Of a DNA stretch of 64,000 nucleotides, positions 12,314 to 23,885 are shown piece after piece (position 1 is the stretch's first letter; the number at the start of each line of letters is the position of its first letter). Source of the stretch: Tetrahymena thermophila SB210 (lineage: Eukaryota; Ciliophora; Oligohymenophorea; Hymenostomatida; Tetrahymenidae). The DNA lies in NCBI RefSeq assembly GCF_000189635.1, contig NW_002476407.1:496001-560000 (forward strand), read 5' to 3'. Under the pieces are notes generated by a model. That model had not been told where the DNA came from. It was given only the letters and a program-made list of their open reading frames with translations, and made no database searches. Both the position numbers and the translations under genes were made by a program.

Positions 12314-13577
12314 TTAAAATTAATTAGTAAATAATTTTGGCAAAAATTTTGCTAAAGTGTTTTTTTAAAAATAATATATTTTTTTTATTTCTCTGTTAAA
12401 TATTAAGAATATTTGTAAATAATTTATCTTTCCCTTGCTTAAATCACACAAAATTTCATTTTATTTTGTATATTTATAAAATAATTTAACATTTCACCTA
12501 AAAATAAATAAACATTTTATTTTTTCTAAATGTATTCGACTTGAAATGTAATTTATATCTCAAACACTCTCATTAACCATTTTGTTACATATATTTATCA
12601 GAAAATAGACATAACGTTATTTTTATGAAAAAAAAGTAAGTTAAGCTATTTCTTAAAAAAAATATTCTATTTTGACTTAAAGTTAAGTTATTTACAAAAT
12701 TGTAAAAAACAATTTACAAACATTATTGGAACGAACTAAATAATTTTTCAGTAATGCAATTTTTAACTTAAAGTTTTTATTTAAATGTATGAAAGATATT
12801 TATCATAATTTTTATAATCTATGGCAAAATATTTCGTTTTATACATATACGTATTTTAACGCATAAATCTTCTATAAAATAAGCTTGTTTGAACAAATTT
12901 AGCTATGCATTTCATAATAGATGAAATTATCAAAAAAACAGAATTAATTAACATCTCTCCAAACAAAAAACTATCTTTTTTAAGTAAAAAGCAAATTAGA
13001 TATTTGGTGGTGGTGAATTATTTATTTGATAATAAAAACTTACCATTTCATAATAATTTATTCTCTGTAAAAAGAGAAAATAGTTACATTTAAAAACCAT
13101 TCTATAACATTTACAACAACAAAATTTATATTATTTCTAATTTCATTTCTGCATTTATTAACAACTAAAATACATTCTTAAGAATATATTTTATGGGTAA
13201 TTGCAAAAAATAGATAGATACTTTGTAACAATACTTTATTTAAATTTAAGAAGCTTAAATTAAGATTGTAAGATTAAATAAATTAGTCACATTTTTATTA
13301 TTTTAAATGATGTTGACCAAATATCTAATTATTTATTGGTATTTAATGTAACAATGAATCTTGATTTTAGTAAAATTAAATCTTAACATCATTTGTAACT
13401 AGAAAATACATACAGATAGACAAACAAGCATAAAAATTCTTATTTGACTTCCATAGCAAAAATAGTTTATTTAAAAATAAAAAGGAAATTAAAATAATTA
13501 ATTTTTAAAATAAGTATTACTCAAATCAATAAAAAAAAGAGAAAGAAATAAATAAATAAAATTTGTTTAAAAAATAA
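12314..13577. other. Intergenic AT-rich stretch
   Basis: No supported gene. A 150-codon open frame at 12905..13357 (+) was judged to be chance: it has no family match and its composition is like the flanking spacer. Confidence 0.5.
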
Positions 13578-15559
13578 ATGATATAAAATCTTTAGTCTGA
13601 ACTCACATCACCTAATTATTCACCAACTAAAGCTCATGATTTTAGATAGTCTGACTTGTCTCCTACTAAGATAAGACTCTAACATTCTGTTTCAAATGCT
13701 ACTGAAAATCAAATTTTTTCTGGCACTTTCTCACAAATGAACAAGAAAGTTATACCTAGACCTGCTTAGGAAGTAAAATTAACTATTTAGGAGGCCCTTT
13801 AAAGGGTTGGCACTAATGGAAGATATTAAATTATATGTAATATATTCTTTTTCCTTTAATGGTTGATAGCAGGTGCTGTTTTAAATTCCCCAATATTTCT
13901 TTTTTTGAAACCGACATTTGAGTGTGACAACGGACTTAACGGAACTGAGTGTGAAAACTGGGTATGTAAATAGAGCAACCCTCTCTCTTTCGCCACTTAT
14001 ATTCCCAAATCTTTAGTTATGTAATTTGATCCTCCTCTTATATGTGAAAGATAGGTTATAGCTGATAGTATAATAGCTATAACTTACAGTGGTAGTATAG
14101 CTGGTTTTATCATATCTTCTTACATTTCAGACAATAAAGGACGTAAGTTTGCTTCACTTATATTTTGGATTTTTGCAGGTATTGGAAGCTTGCTTAGTGG
14201 AGTCCTCATCCAATCACCTTGGCTTGTTGCTGCTGGATTATTTGTTTCTACTTTTGGAGTCAATCCTGTCATCACATACGTATTTTGCTTTATCAATGAA
14301 CACTCAGGTAAATCAAATTTAATTAAATTTGGATATTATTAAAAAAATTTTAATGATACTAGATGGAAAATTCAGAGAGTACTCTTTGGCTTTGTTAAAT
14401 GCTTTATTCGCTATTGGAGCAATTTATTTAGCAATCACTTAATATATCACAGATAATTGGATACATCTATAAATCTATTTTATCGCAATACCAATTATTG
14501 TATCAAATCTCTTTTATTATTATATTTAAGAGCCACCAATGTAAATTAGAAAATCATAAATTAAACCAATAATTAATTATGTTTTTTTTTTTTATTAATT
14601 AATTAATAGTTTCCTTTTTTAGCAGGATAAAAAAAAGGCTATTAATATCTTGAATCACATCGCTAAAATAAATAAAAAACCTTAAATTAAAGAAGAGGAT
14701 CTAAAAGAAGAGCCTACTTCAGCTGAATAAATAGATCAACCTTAAAGCAAAACAACTCACACTTATGGATATTTAGATTTATTTAAAAGTAAATCTATAC
14801 TGATAACAACACTCTGCTGTTCATTGATTTTGTTTATAATCCAATTTCACTTGTATGGAACTAACCTTACATTTTCTAGTATTGGATTGGAAGTTAAAAT
14901 AAATACAGTAATTATTTATTCTGCTGAGGCAGTTTCTAACTTACTCACTGGTAAAAATTTTAATTAAATAGAATTTTTTTAATATGAGTTTTATAAAATA
15001 GTTTACATTATCCCTAAAATCTCTAGAAGGAAAAATGGATTCTTAATGATAGCAAGCAATATAGTTTTCTTGCTCTTCTTCTTTGTAAAGCTTCCATCAG
15101 ACTGCGATGGATTCTGCTCTCAAAAAATTGCATAAACCGTCCTAATGGGAGTGGCAAGATTCTTATTAGGTTTTTAGATAAATATTCATTAAGTATATAT
15201 AAGCGAGTTGTATCCAACTTCTATCAGATCAATTGGAATAGGATTTACTTCTATTGTAGGAGTTGTAGGTAGTATTATATGCGGTTATTTTGTAACATTT
15301 TTCTCTGTTGAAAACCTCAATCCAATTGGTTCTATGGGTATAGCAGGTCTCTTAGCTAGTTTGCTGTATATCCCTCTAAAAGAAACACTTAACCAACCCC
15401 TAGAAGATAATATTCCAGAGTAAACTGTATAAATGCAATCAATACCAAGCACTAACATAATCGGCACATAATAAAGTAATTTTTTTAAAAAATTTAATAT
15501 CTTTATAAAAATTAATTTAAAAAATAGTTATTCCAGAAAACATTAAAATATAAAGTTGA
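13578..15559 (+). CDS. MFS transporter, SLC22 organic-cation-transporter type
   Basis: Five exons: 13578..14307, 14363..14540, 14610..14950, 15002..15475, 15528..15559 (584 aa). It has about 12 hydrophobic segments. An N-terminal cytosolic region ends in GTNGRYQIIC before the first membrane span. A Cys-containing extracellular loop (CDNGLNGTEC) and the MFS loop signature SDNKGRK between spans 2 and 3 follow. The central loop begins EPPIFLFQQDKKKAINIL, matching the SLC22 pattern ESPRFLL..GR..EA..IL. ELYPTSIRSIGIG is the conserved C-half motif. It probably moves organic ions or sugars across the plasma or a vacuolar membrane; the substrate cannot be read from sequence. The last intron is inferred because it gives a prompt TGA. 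The 69-nt intron 14541..14609 is 3n long with no in-frame TGA. Confidence 0.88.
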
Positions 15560-16537
15560 AAAAATTAACCAACCTACATTGTTACATACGCACATACTAA
15601 ATCAATCAATATAATTAAAAAAATATTTTATTAATTATTTATTTTGTTTTATATTTATTTATATATTTTTATTTATTTATTCTCTTCTTCTTCTTAAAGA
15701 TTATTCATTAACTAAAAATCAATCAATATTTACATCAAAAAAACTTAAATATTTTTAATATCTTTTGATTAAATATTCAATTATTTTTTATAAATTCATA
15801 TCCTTATGCTGTTGAAAGTCAGATTTAAAAAATTTGTAATTTTGATTATTTTAATAATTAATTTTTAATTTTACTATGAGATAAAAAATAAAACAATAGA
15901 AGAAGAAGATAAAACACTCTTTTTAAATTAATTAAATTCAAAATAGATATCTAAAAAAACAATATTTTATATCTTTCATTCATTTATTGAATCTAAAAAA
16001 TTTAACAAATACAATGTAGCTTGTCTAAAATTTTAATAGAAATAAGTTTATTTATTTCAAATTTTTTGTTTGTTTAATTAATCTTTAATTTAATTTATTT
16101 TATTTTTTTAAAACACTTTTAAAGGAAGTAAATAAGTTTCATGAATATATATTTAATAAAAGATATTCTTGGATTATATAAAAAAAGATATTTTAATTCT
16201 AATTACATTTTATATTAAAATTGATTATATAACTTTGTTATATATATCATAGTGATTAATTGAGCTTGAAAATGATTATAATACTAAATATTATTGTTAT
16301 CATATCATAAATAATAATACATAATATAAATATTTTACTTGATTGACGTATTAGATTTTGAGTTTAATTCAGCATAAATTTACAAAATATGTTTAATTTA
16401 TTAATTATTCAACTAAAATTTCAAAAATAGCTCATTTGTAAAAAAATAAATTAAATAAAATTCAATAGGATTTTAATTTTTGCTTGAAAAAAAGTAAAAG
16501 GAAATAAATAAATAGCAAGGAAATAGATTTTTTTAAA
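15560..16537. other. Intergenic AT-rich stretch
   Basis: No supported gene. Contains an (ATTT)n-like tract around 15630-15680. Confidence 0.55.
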
Positions 16538-19500
16538 ATGTAAGATTATTAAATATTAATAACCATCTTCAAGTAGCGACTCACTAACTAATTCAATCTT
16601 TTTAACTGAAACAAAGGAACGAAGATATCTTTAAATTTTTTTAGCAAGAAAACAGCAAATTTGATAAGATACTTGAGGATCCAAATCTTTCAATAGAAAA
16701 TTTATTAGATGAAGAATCAATCATAAATGAATTTAGGGGATGCAATCCTCGTCTTCTTTAAAAGTAATATCTTTAATATTCTATTATGAGTCTACTGACT
16801 CATTTCAATCAATGAGAAACTTATCATTTATGCAAATATCAAAATAAAGATTAAAGAACTACGACTTTAATAAGATGGTCAAGTTTTTAATTGAAGAGCC
16901 AAGCGAGCAAGATGACTAAAGAAGATAGTTTAAGTAAATAATTAAAAATTTTATTATTTAAAATAAATATCTTTAATTAGAGAACATTTTCTTAAAGGGA
17001 AACTAAACTAATTGAAATATTTAATTTATACTTGATTATCTATTTTAAAATATTTAGATATCCCTACATTTCTTGTGAATTATTAACATGCAATATTGGA
17101 GCTATTCCTGAGTAGTTTTTCGAGAGAGAACCTTTAACAATAGATGATGAGCACAACGATTCTGCTGAAAATTAAATGCTTTTAGAAGATGAACACTCTC
17201 AAACTCACGGAGAGCAGTAGAATGGAATTCAAATCAAAGAAAGTTTAAGTGATACTTCTGAAGAAGATAATGAGGAGTTAAATAAACCCATTGGAAGAAT
17301 TTCAATGACAGGAGATTAGCTAAATAAAGTAGAGTAAGAAAGAATGGACATCGAAAAAGATGATGAAGACACATCTTCAAAACATTAAAACTTCCAAAAT
17401 TAAAATTTAGAAATCTCAGAATAGCAATAATAGGAATAAAAACAATTGCAAAAATAATAATAGGAATAATAACTAGAAGATAGCAAAAATGAAATGGATA
17501 TTTCATAAGAAATGAATATATCTACAGAGTAACCATCTCAGCCAGGTAAAGTAGTTGAGGAATAAATTACTCAAAAAGCTGATGAATTATTTACTGATGC
17601 TATACTTTAAGCGCAAGAAGAAAAAAAGAAGCAAGAATAGCTCCGCTCAGAATTAGAATAGAAATATGAAAAAATTCCTTAGGACAATATGTACCTATTT
17701 GGTTTATTACTCAGCTTTTTTGAAAGTAACAAGGAAGTTAATATTACTTTAGCTGGATATGTTGCTAAAGTCTTCTTACATCTATTTGGTTTAGCTAAAA
17801 ATAAAAACAAAGATATAGAGGTAAATGAAAAAAATAAATTATTTGAAAAAATTTGCTTATTTACTCTAAATATTCAATTAATTTAATAGCTGATTAAGAA
17901 AAAATATTATCAAATTAAGTTAAAAAAAATATTTTTGATAGGCTAAGATAATAAAATTTATTAAAATCAATTAGCCAAGCGATTTATAATCAATTAATAA
18001 TATTTCTTTTCAAGATATTTTAATTAGATTTCAAAAAAACATTCACTAAGTTTATTTGTTATTGAGCTGTAATTTTTCTTATGAAATAAATAGGTAATTG
18101 AATATTTGTACAAAAATGAAAACAATTTACTAAATATGACCAAATAAATGTAGAGCAGATCTTGCTCAGATATTTTAGTTAAATCTATCAGCTTTACTAA
18201 TTAAAAATTGAAAGAAAAGTTTCTTAACATAAAATTGAAAGTTATAGATAAGCTAATTGAACTATTAAGTGATGAAAACAACGACTTGGAAGTTTTTGCT
18301 AACACTGTTCTTTGCTTTTAAGAATTGATTAGTTATTACACTAATTATACCGATGGTAAATAGATTGTCGAATATGTTATTTCTCAGCCTATTTTTAGCA
18401 AATTACTTAATAATTCGACTTCACAAAACGCTAAAATAGCATACCATAATGCTAGTGTAGTTTGTATTATTATATAGCTCTTTAATGTTATTGAAGTAAA
18501 ATATATTATATAGATATATTCAATATCCAATTACTATCTTTAATTTTTAAAACTAAATTAAAGTCAAGAAGAAGTGATGAAGATGAACCTTCATTCCAAG
18601 AATTTGATATAGATTACAATGATGCTTTATAATTATTTAGCACCTATATTAAAGCTACTATAGACTACTTAAAAAATTACTAATAAGATGAAACAATTAA
18701 AACAGTTTATAGATAAGAGTTAAAACCTTTAGGTTAGTCTCGCTTAAAAATTGTTGAAATATATTGTGTTGCTCTTAAATAAAGTAATTTTTATGTTGTT
18801 TAAGAAATGGCATAGCATAATCTTCATGCAGTGCTATTAGAATTATTCTTGAAATACGAATGGAATAATATGCTCCATACACTTGTTGAGAGAGTTATAA
18901 TTTAGTCAGCATAAATTAATTCTCATGCTATGAGAAAAGCCGTATTTACAGATGCAAAATTAATCAATTTCTTATTAGAAGCTACCAAGTAAGTAGATTC
19001 TGATATTGCCAGTGATGCACCTACAAAAGTTAATTTCAGGAAAGGATATCTAGGACATGTGACAAAAATAGCTAATTTTGTTCAAAGATTATGTGAAAAT
19101 AATGCTGAAATTCAAGAATATGTTGATCGTAAAGATTTTAATTAAAAATTATATTTCCTTTTTAGTTAAAAATTTAAAGAGAGAGCTTCCTTCATCCACT
19201 TAAAAAATAACTTCAAAATTAACTCAAATAGAATTATTGCAAACTTTCAAGTTTATTTAATTCTTTAAAAAAATCTTCTTAATATTTTTATGAATAAAAA
19301 TTTATCGATTATTCCTAATAAGGGAACATAATATTTAAGACCTAAAATTAAAGGGATATCAGTATATTTTTTAGATTTTATTAAATTTATTTTATATTTA
19401 TATATTAGATGATTTATGGGGCTAGCTGAGAGATAGCTATCTAGATTAAACGAATTAAAATAATAATAGAGAACTTGGTGATCATGCTATGATTTATCAT

Positions 19501-20320
19501 GATTAACATTCATCTTAGCTTCATTGCAGTTATGATATTGATGATATTAAATAAGTAAAAAAAATTATTAAGTTTCTTTGAGATAACTAAATTCAATATA
19601 TTTCTAATCAAGAAGTCTGAAGATTTTCTTTTTGGTGTACCATATCAAAGTGAGCAAAATAAATTAAAAGAAGAGGAAAACCATGAGCACAATATTGAAA
19701 ATAACGAAGATGAACAGGAGAAACCAGAGTCAGATGAAATGTTTTTTAGCAACATAGCAAAGAGCATTTAAGATGATGACGTATTTATTTAATAATTAAA
19801 TAACTGTCTAATGTGTTTAATAATTTTTAAAAATATTTTTAGAAACAAGAAGAGGAAAATAGATAATAAGAATAGCAGCATCTCGAAGGATTTGGTTTTA
19901 GTGATCCATTTTTAAATAACTATTAAATGACAACTTCTTAAGAAAAGACAAAAGGTTTTGATGCTTTTGAGTTCTTCAATGTGTAATTTGAGTAAAAACA
20001 GCTAACAATTAATTTGATTTTTTTAATATAAAAATAAATAATTTAGGTAAAATACAAATTAAGATAATAGCGAATAACAGAAATAAGAAGATATATTTAA
20101 AAGTTTTGGGTTTACAAATTCTCCTTAATTATCTGCTTCTCCAAGCCCAAATGAAATTTAAAATGAAGATCATGATTTAGATAAATAATAGACATAATAG
20201 CAGTAGTAATAGTAATCATAATAATAGTAACAATAACAAAATTAGTAACATGAAGATAGCCAAGAAGATTTGAATAATTAAAAATAACAATAATTTAACT
20301 CTGCTTTTGCTGATTTTTGA
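16538..20320 (+). CDS. SAPS-family phosphatase (PP6/Sit4) regulatory subunit
   Basis: Modelled exons: 16538..16539, 16617..16763, 16850..16933, 17058..17820, 18094..18495, 18564..19128, 19409..19554, 19613..19780, 19843..19991, 20047..20320 (899 aa). The start codon is split AT|G by a 77-nt intron with a GTAAGA donor and CTAAC branch. SAPS landmarks: SIENLLDEESIINEFRG, QFKYPYISCELLTCNIGAIP, LAGYVAKVFLHL, VIEYLYKNENNLL, and GYLGHVTKIANFVQ. A long acidic/Gln-rich insert lies at residues about 100-310. The Gln-rich tail ends FNSAFADF; its tract at about 20184..20241 is coded almost only by TAA and TAG. SAPS proteins bind the PP6/Sit4 catalytic subunit and direct it to growth and cell-cycle targets. 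The two long introns (17821..18093 and 19129..19408) are the weakest parts of the model. Confidence 0.88.
20184..20241 (+). repeat. Polyglutamine tract coded by TAA/TAG
   Basis: Inside the last exon of the SAPS gene, about 20 consecutive codons are nearly all glutamine, and almost all are TAA or TAG. Read with the standard code this would be a wall of stops. Together with TGA ends in every gene, it fixes the genetic code of the window. Confidence 0.9.
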
Positions 20321-21074
20321 AAGAAAGCTAGCTATTTAAAAAAACTTAATATTTTAAAATAAATTAAAATTATAAAAATACTTTTCGTAAAAAATATAAA
20401 TAAATAAATAAACCTTTTAAAAAAATGATGAAACATCATTCATTAGCATTAAAAGTTTAAGATTCTATCAAGTTTCACTTGAATATAATCTCAAGAAACA
20501 AGGATTTAATGAAGTAATAAGCTAGTTCATTTCTGAAATAGCTTTAAATTTATAAAAAATCAATCTTTTGTTTTTAAATTTTTAATCTATTTATAAAAAA
20601 TCAACTGAGTATGCTTTATTACATGAATCAAATACATAAATAAATAAATTAATTAATAAATAAATTTCTATCTTCTTTTACTGCAAACAATTTATTAAAA
20701 TTGTTAAGAAATTGATTGCTATTGACAAAATAGACATTAATTTTTAAAATAATTAATTTTCAGTTTTTAAAACATATAAAATAGACACTTTTTATTCTTG
20801 AACTAATTAATTGTCAGTATTTAAAACATATTAATTAATTAATTAAATAATAAGTATGTTATTGTAGAATTAACTACAAATACTTTATTTTTACTTGATA
20901 AAATAAAAAAAATTATATTTTTACTATTTAAACAAAATTGTAATTCATGGTGGAGTTGTGTTATTAATTTTATATCTAAAAAGTATGTTAATAATATCTA
21001 ATAAATTTCAATAAAAAATTAAATATTATTAAAAATTAATTAATTGAAGCAACTAAAGAAGCAAAAAAAAGTGT
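20321..21074. other. Intergenic AT-rich stretch
   Basis: No supported gene. Short direct repeats of an AATTAATTAATT type around 20640-20860. Confidence 0.55.
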
Positions 21075-22403
21075 ATGAAAAGTAAAACATAGCTAATACT
21101 AACAAGTATTACAATCAAAATTCTCTTGTATGTATCACAATATTTTGTAGATTATCTCTTTGAAGATTATGATAAATCTACTGAGCTCTTTGAGCAAGAA
21201 GGTACACATAGCATTATAGTTGAACTTTTGAAATTTACTGCAAGATGGGATTCTCATTTCTTCATAAAAATAGCATTCAAAGGATATGAATATGAAAAAA
21301 AGCACGCATTTCTTGAAACTTACCCTAAATTCCTTAAATTAATCTCATACATATCATAAAAGATGTTTAACCTTGATAACTTTGCTTCTATTCTTTTAGC
21401 AGGCTTTATATCAAATTTAATTTTAAACGCGTTAAGCACTGTTTTGTTATACAATATAACGAGGCTTAAGTTCCCTAATATGAGCGATAAATTTTGTTAT
21501 GCTGTAATAATCTTATTTCAATTTACTCCATCTAGCGCTTTCTTTAATGCAGTCTATTCTGAATCTTTGTTTACTTTTGTTATCTTTTTATACTTGTTTC
21601 TCTTTTACAGGAAATACTAGACTATCCCTAAGAACTAAAAAGGTACTCATCTGTTCACATCTATAACCAATTACTCTTTTTCACTATTACCTAGTATTGT
21701 ATTGACTTTTTCTGTCTCAGTAAGATCTAATGGAATGATTTGGGTCGTTGTCGTAGGTTATCCAATCCTTGAAGCTTTTATTTTGAATTTAATCAATTCT
21801 GCTAAAGGGAAATTTGATTTCAAAGTGCTTTTTAACACAATTTTTTGGGGTCTACTCAACATCTTTTTATGTTTAACACCATATATTAGAGTACTTATAA
21901 GTGCTGGATCAGTTTACTGCTAGCCAGCATACTTTGAAGAAAATCCACCTTGGTGCAAAGGAATTTTACCTAATATATATAATTACATCTAAGATAAACA
22001 TTGGAAAGTTGGATTTTTGACTTATTATACGCTTAACAGAACATTTTACATAATATGGGGATTGTATACTTTTATATTACTATTTTCTTACATCATAAAA
22101 TACTTATACAGCTTAAGACAAAAACCAGAAACCCTATCCATCTTCTCAGGTTTCGATATGGAATCATAAATGCTATATACAATAATATTGTTTTTCATTT
22201 CAGTGTTCTTTGCTCATGTGTAGTCAAGTACAAGATTCTTTTCTTCAGATCCAAGTCTTTATTGGTTTTTAGCTGATATTTTATTTAATCATGAAAATAA
22301 GTCAAAAACTAATACTATTTCTAAGATATTAACAATAGCTTACTTAGTCCATTTCAATATTGCTGGATTCTTCTTATACTCTAATTTTTACACTTGGACA
22401 TGA
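21075..22403 (+). CDS. PIGV: GPI mannosyltransferase 2 (PIG-V/Gpi18)
   Basis: Single uninterrupted frame of 443 codons ending at TGA; no intron is needed. Early in the protein is FTARWDSHFFIKIAFKGY, the RWD..HF..IA..GY signature of the PIG-V family, followed by about 8-10 membrane segments. QFTPSSAFFNAVYSESLF matches the family's P.s.F..a.YsEslF motif, and NYIQDKHWKVGFLTYYTL matches the conserved late-loop W.vGF..Y.t. PIG-V works in the ER lumen and adds the second mannose to the glycosylphosphatidylinositol precursor. The length fits the family. It lies convergent to the small Tim gene with about 0.8 kb between them. Confidence 0.93.
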
Positions 22404-23209
22404 TTTATTTGTTTTATTATGTAATTTCATTTTATACACCGTATTTTCTATCAAAAAATTTAAATAACTATTCATAAATCAATCTACACGTATTTTGCTG
22501 TTAATAATTCTTGTAAAATCAATCAAACAAACAAACAAGCAAACAAATAAAGTATTATTTTTTAAATTTTAGATAAATTTAAAAAAAATTTACGCTTCGG
22601 GGTCGACAGAAAATCTTGGACAAAAATTAAAAATTGATAACTTAGTTTGGTTTAAATAAATAATATATAATATTATAGACTGAAAGAGATTTCTAAGAAT
22701 TTTAAATTATTTCAATTTTATACAGTTTTATTAATTTAAATACAATGTACAATCAATTAATTCATTTATTCATTTATTTATTTTGTTTTTAAAAAGAAAT
22801 TTAATAAAAATAGCCAAATTTATTATGATTCTTATAAATAATTTATTGTTTTTATAATGGAAGAAGACTAAAAGGTTTTTAGTCTAATTCATTCATTATT
22901 TTAAATTATACAAATTAAAAATATTTATTTTTAATCTTTGCATGAACCAATTTAAAATTGAGTAAGTAATCAGTCCTTTGCTAAAATATACCAAAATTCA
23001 GCATTTATTTTTGTCAAAAGGTAATTTGGAAAAGTAAGTAAGTATTCTAAATTATTTCAACTAAAATTTAAAAATACTTAGGCATGCATATTAATTAAAT
23101 AAGATTATTGTAATGCTCCTAAATATATAAAGGAAAAATAATTATTTTTAATTGCATATAATAATTTAAAGCTAAAGAGCCTACATACGCTACTATAAAA
23201 TACAAAAAT
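22404..23209. other. Intergenic, with (CAAA)n tract and a GC-rich patch
   Basis: No supported gene. A CAAA microsatellite lies at about 22523..22549. A GC-rich patch in otherwise very AT-rich DNA, CGCTTCGGGGTCGACAG, is at 22593..22609. Confidence 0.5.
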
Positions 23210-23628
23210 TCAACCCTATTTATCATTGACATAGTCATATGTTGTTGGATACGAACGAATATTTAGAAAATGCCCTCCATATAAAGCCAAATACCATGGA
23301 TTTTCCTCTGGAAATGCTTTATATGCTATATCTGAATTTAATTTAAATCCAGTTTCTTTAAGAATTTCGGTTGTATCTCTTAAAACAAACTTATATTTTT
23401 AGTAGCATAGGTCGAAACATCCTATATCTATGTTTTTTTAAAGAGTATCAAAACATCTTTTAAAGCAAACTGATGTAATATCCTAATTTTTAAAAATAAA
23501 ATATTAAACATAGTTTCAAAAATATTTAATCAAGTTAGAAAAAAGTTATCTATGATAGCTCAAATACATGAATTAATTCTTACCTTCTATATTGCATCAA
23601 TCATATCTTTTCTTTCCTCATTATCCAT
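23210..23628 (-). CDS. Small Tim family (Tim8/9/10/13-like) chaperone with long C-terminal tail
   Basis: Exons 23584..23628 and 23210..23482 (105 aa), with one phase-0 intron of 101 nt. Residues 21-25 CFKRC and 37-41 CFDLC form the twin CX3C motif, separated by 11 residues, within two predicted helices. This is the hallmark of the small Tim chaperones that escort hydrophobic precursors through the mitochondrial intermembrane space. Usual family members end soon after the second helix. Here about 55 more residues follow (including EENPWYLALYGGHF and RSYPTTYDY), rich in aromatics and not recognised. The start ATG is the first in frame; no upstream exon was found. The subfamily cannot be assigned. 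Confidence 0.78.
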
Positions 23629-23885
23629 TTCTAAATCCAATTGTTGCTAAAAAGAAGATACAAATTAAAAAGTATATTTTGATCTTTTGATTAATAAAAT
23701 AATGATTGATTGCTATATATTTGTTAATATAGATTTATTTATAGAACTTTCCCTAAAACAAACACAATCAATAAACACAAAACTCAAACAAGCAAAAAAA
23801 TAAATAAATCTAAAATTTTTAAAATAAGAAAATATTTTATTGTTTGTTTTAATATAAATAGTTAGTTAGTTAGTTAATTAGTCTT

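Noticed and set aside
12905-13357. 150-codon open frame (+) beginning MHFIIDEIIKKTEL
   Set aside because: With TGA as the only stop in very AT-rich DNA, frames of this length arise by chance. Composition matches spacer and there is no family match.
15565-15585. TTAACCAACCTACATT resembling a chromosome-breakage sequence
   Set aside because: Several mismatches to the consensus in the part that is normally invariant.
17821-18093. Extra exon inside the 273-nt SAPS intron (LIKKKYYQIKLKK)
   Set aside because: Joining 17820 directly to 18094 gives a better family match (...KDIE-VIEYLYKN), and the segment is AT-driven Lys/Ile/Leu with a TGA before the acceptor.
19129-19408. Reading the 280-nt SAPS intron as coding
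   Set aside because: The frame is open but ends at TGA before the conserved DLWGQLRDSYLDQ segment. Splicing restores the expected order.
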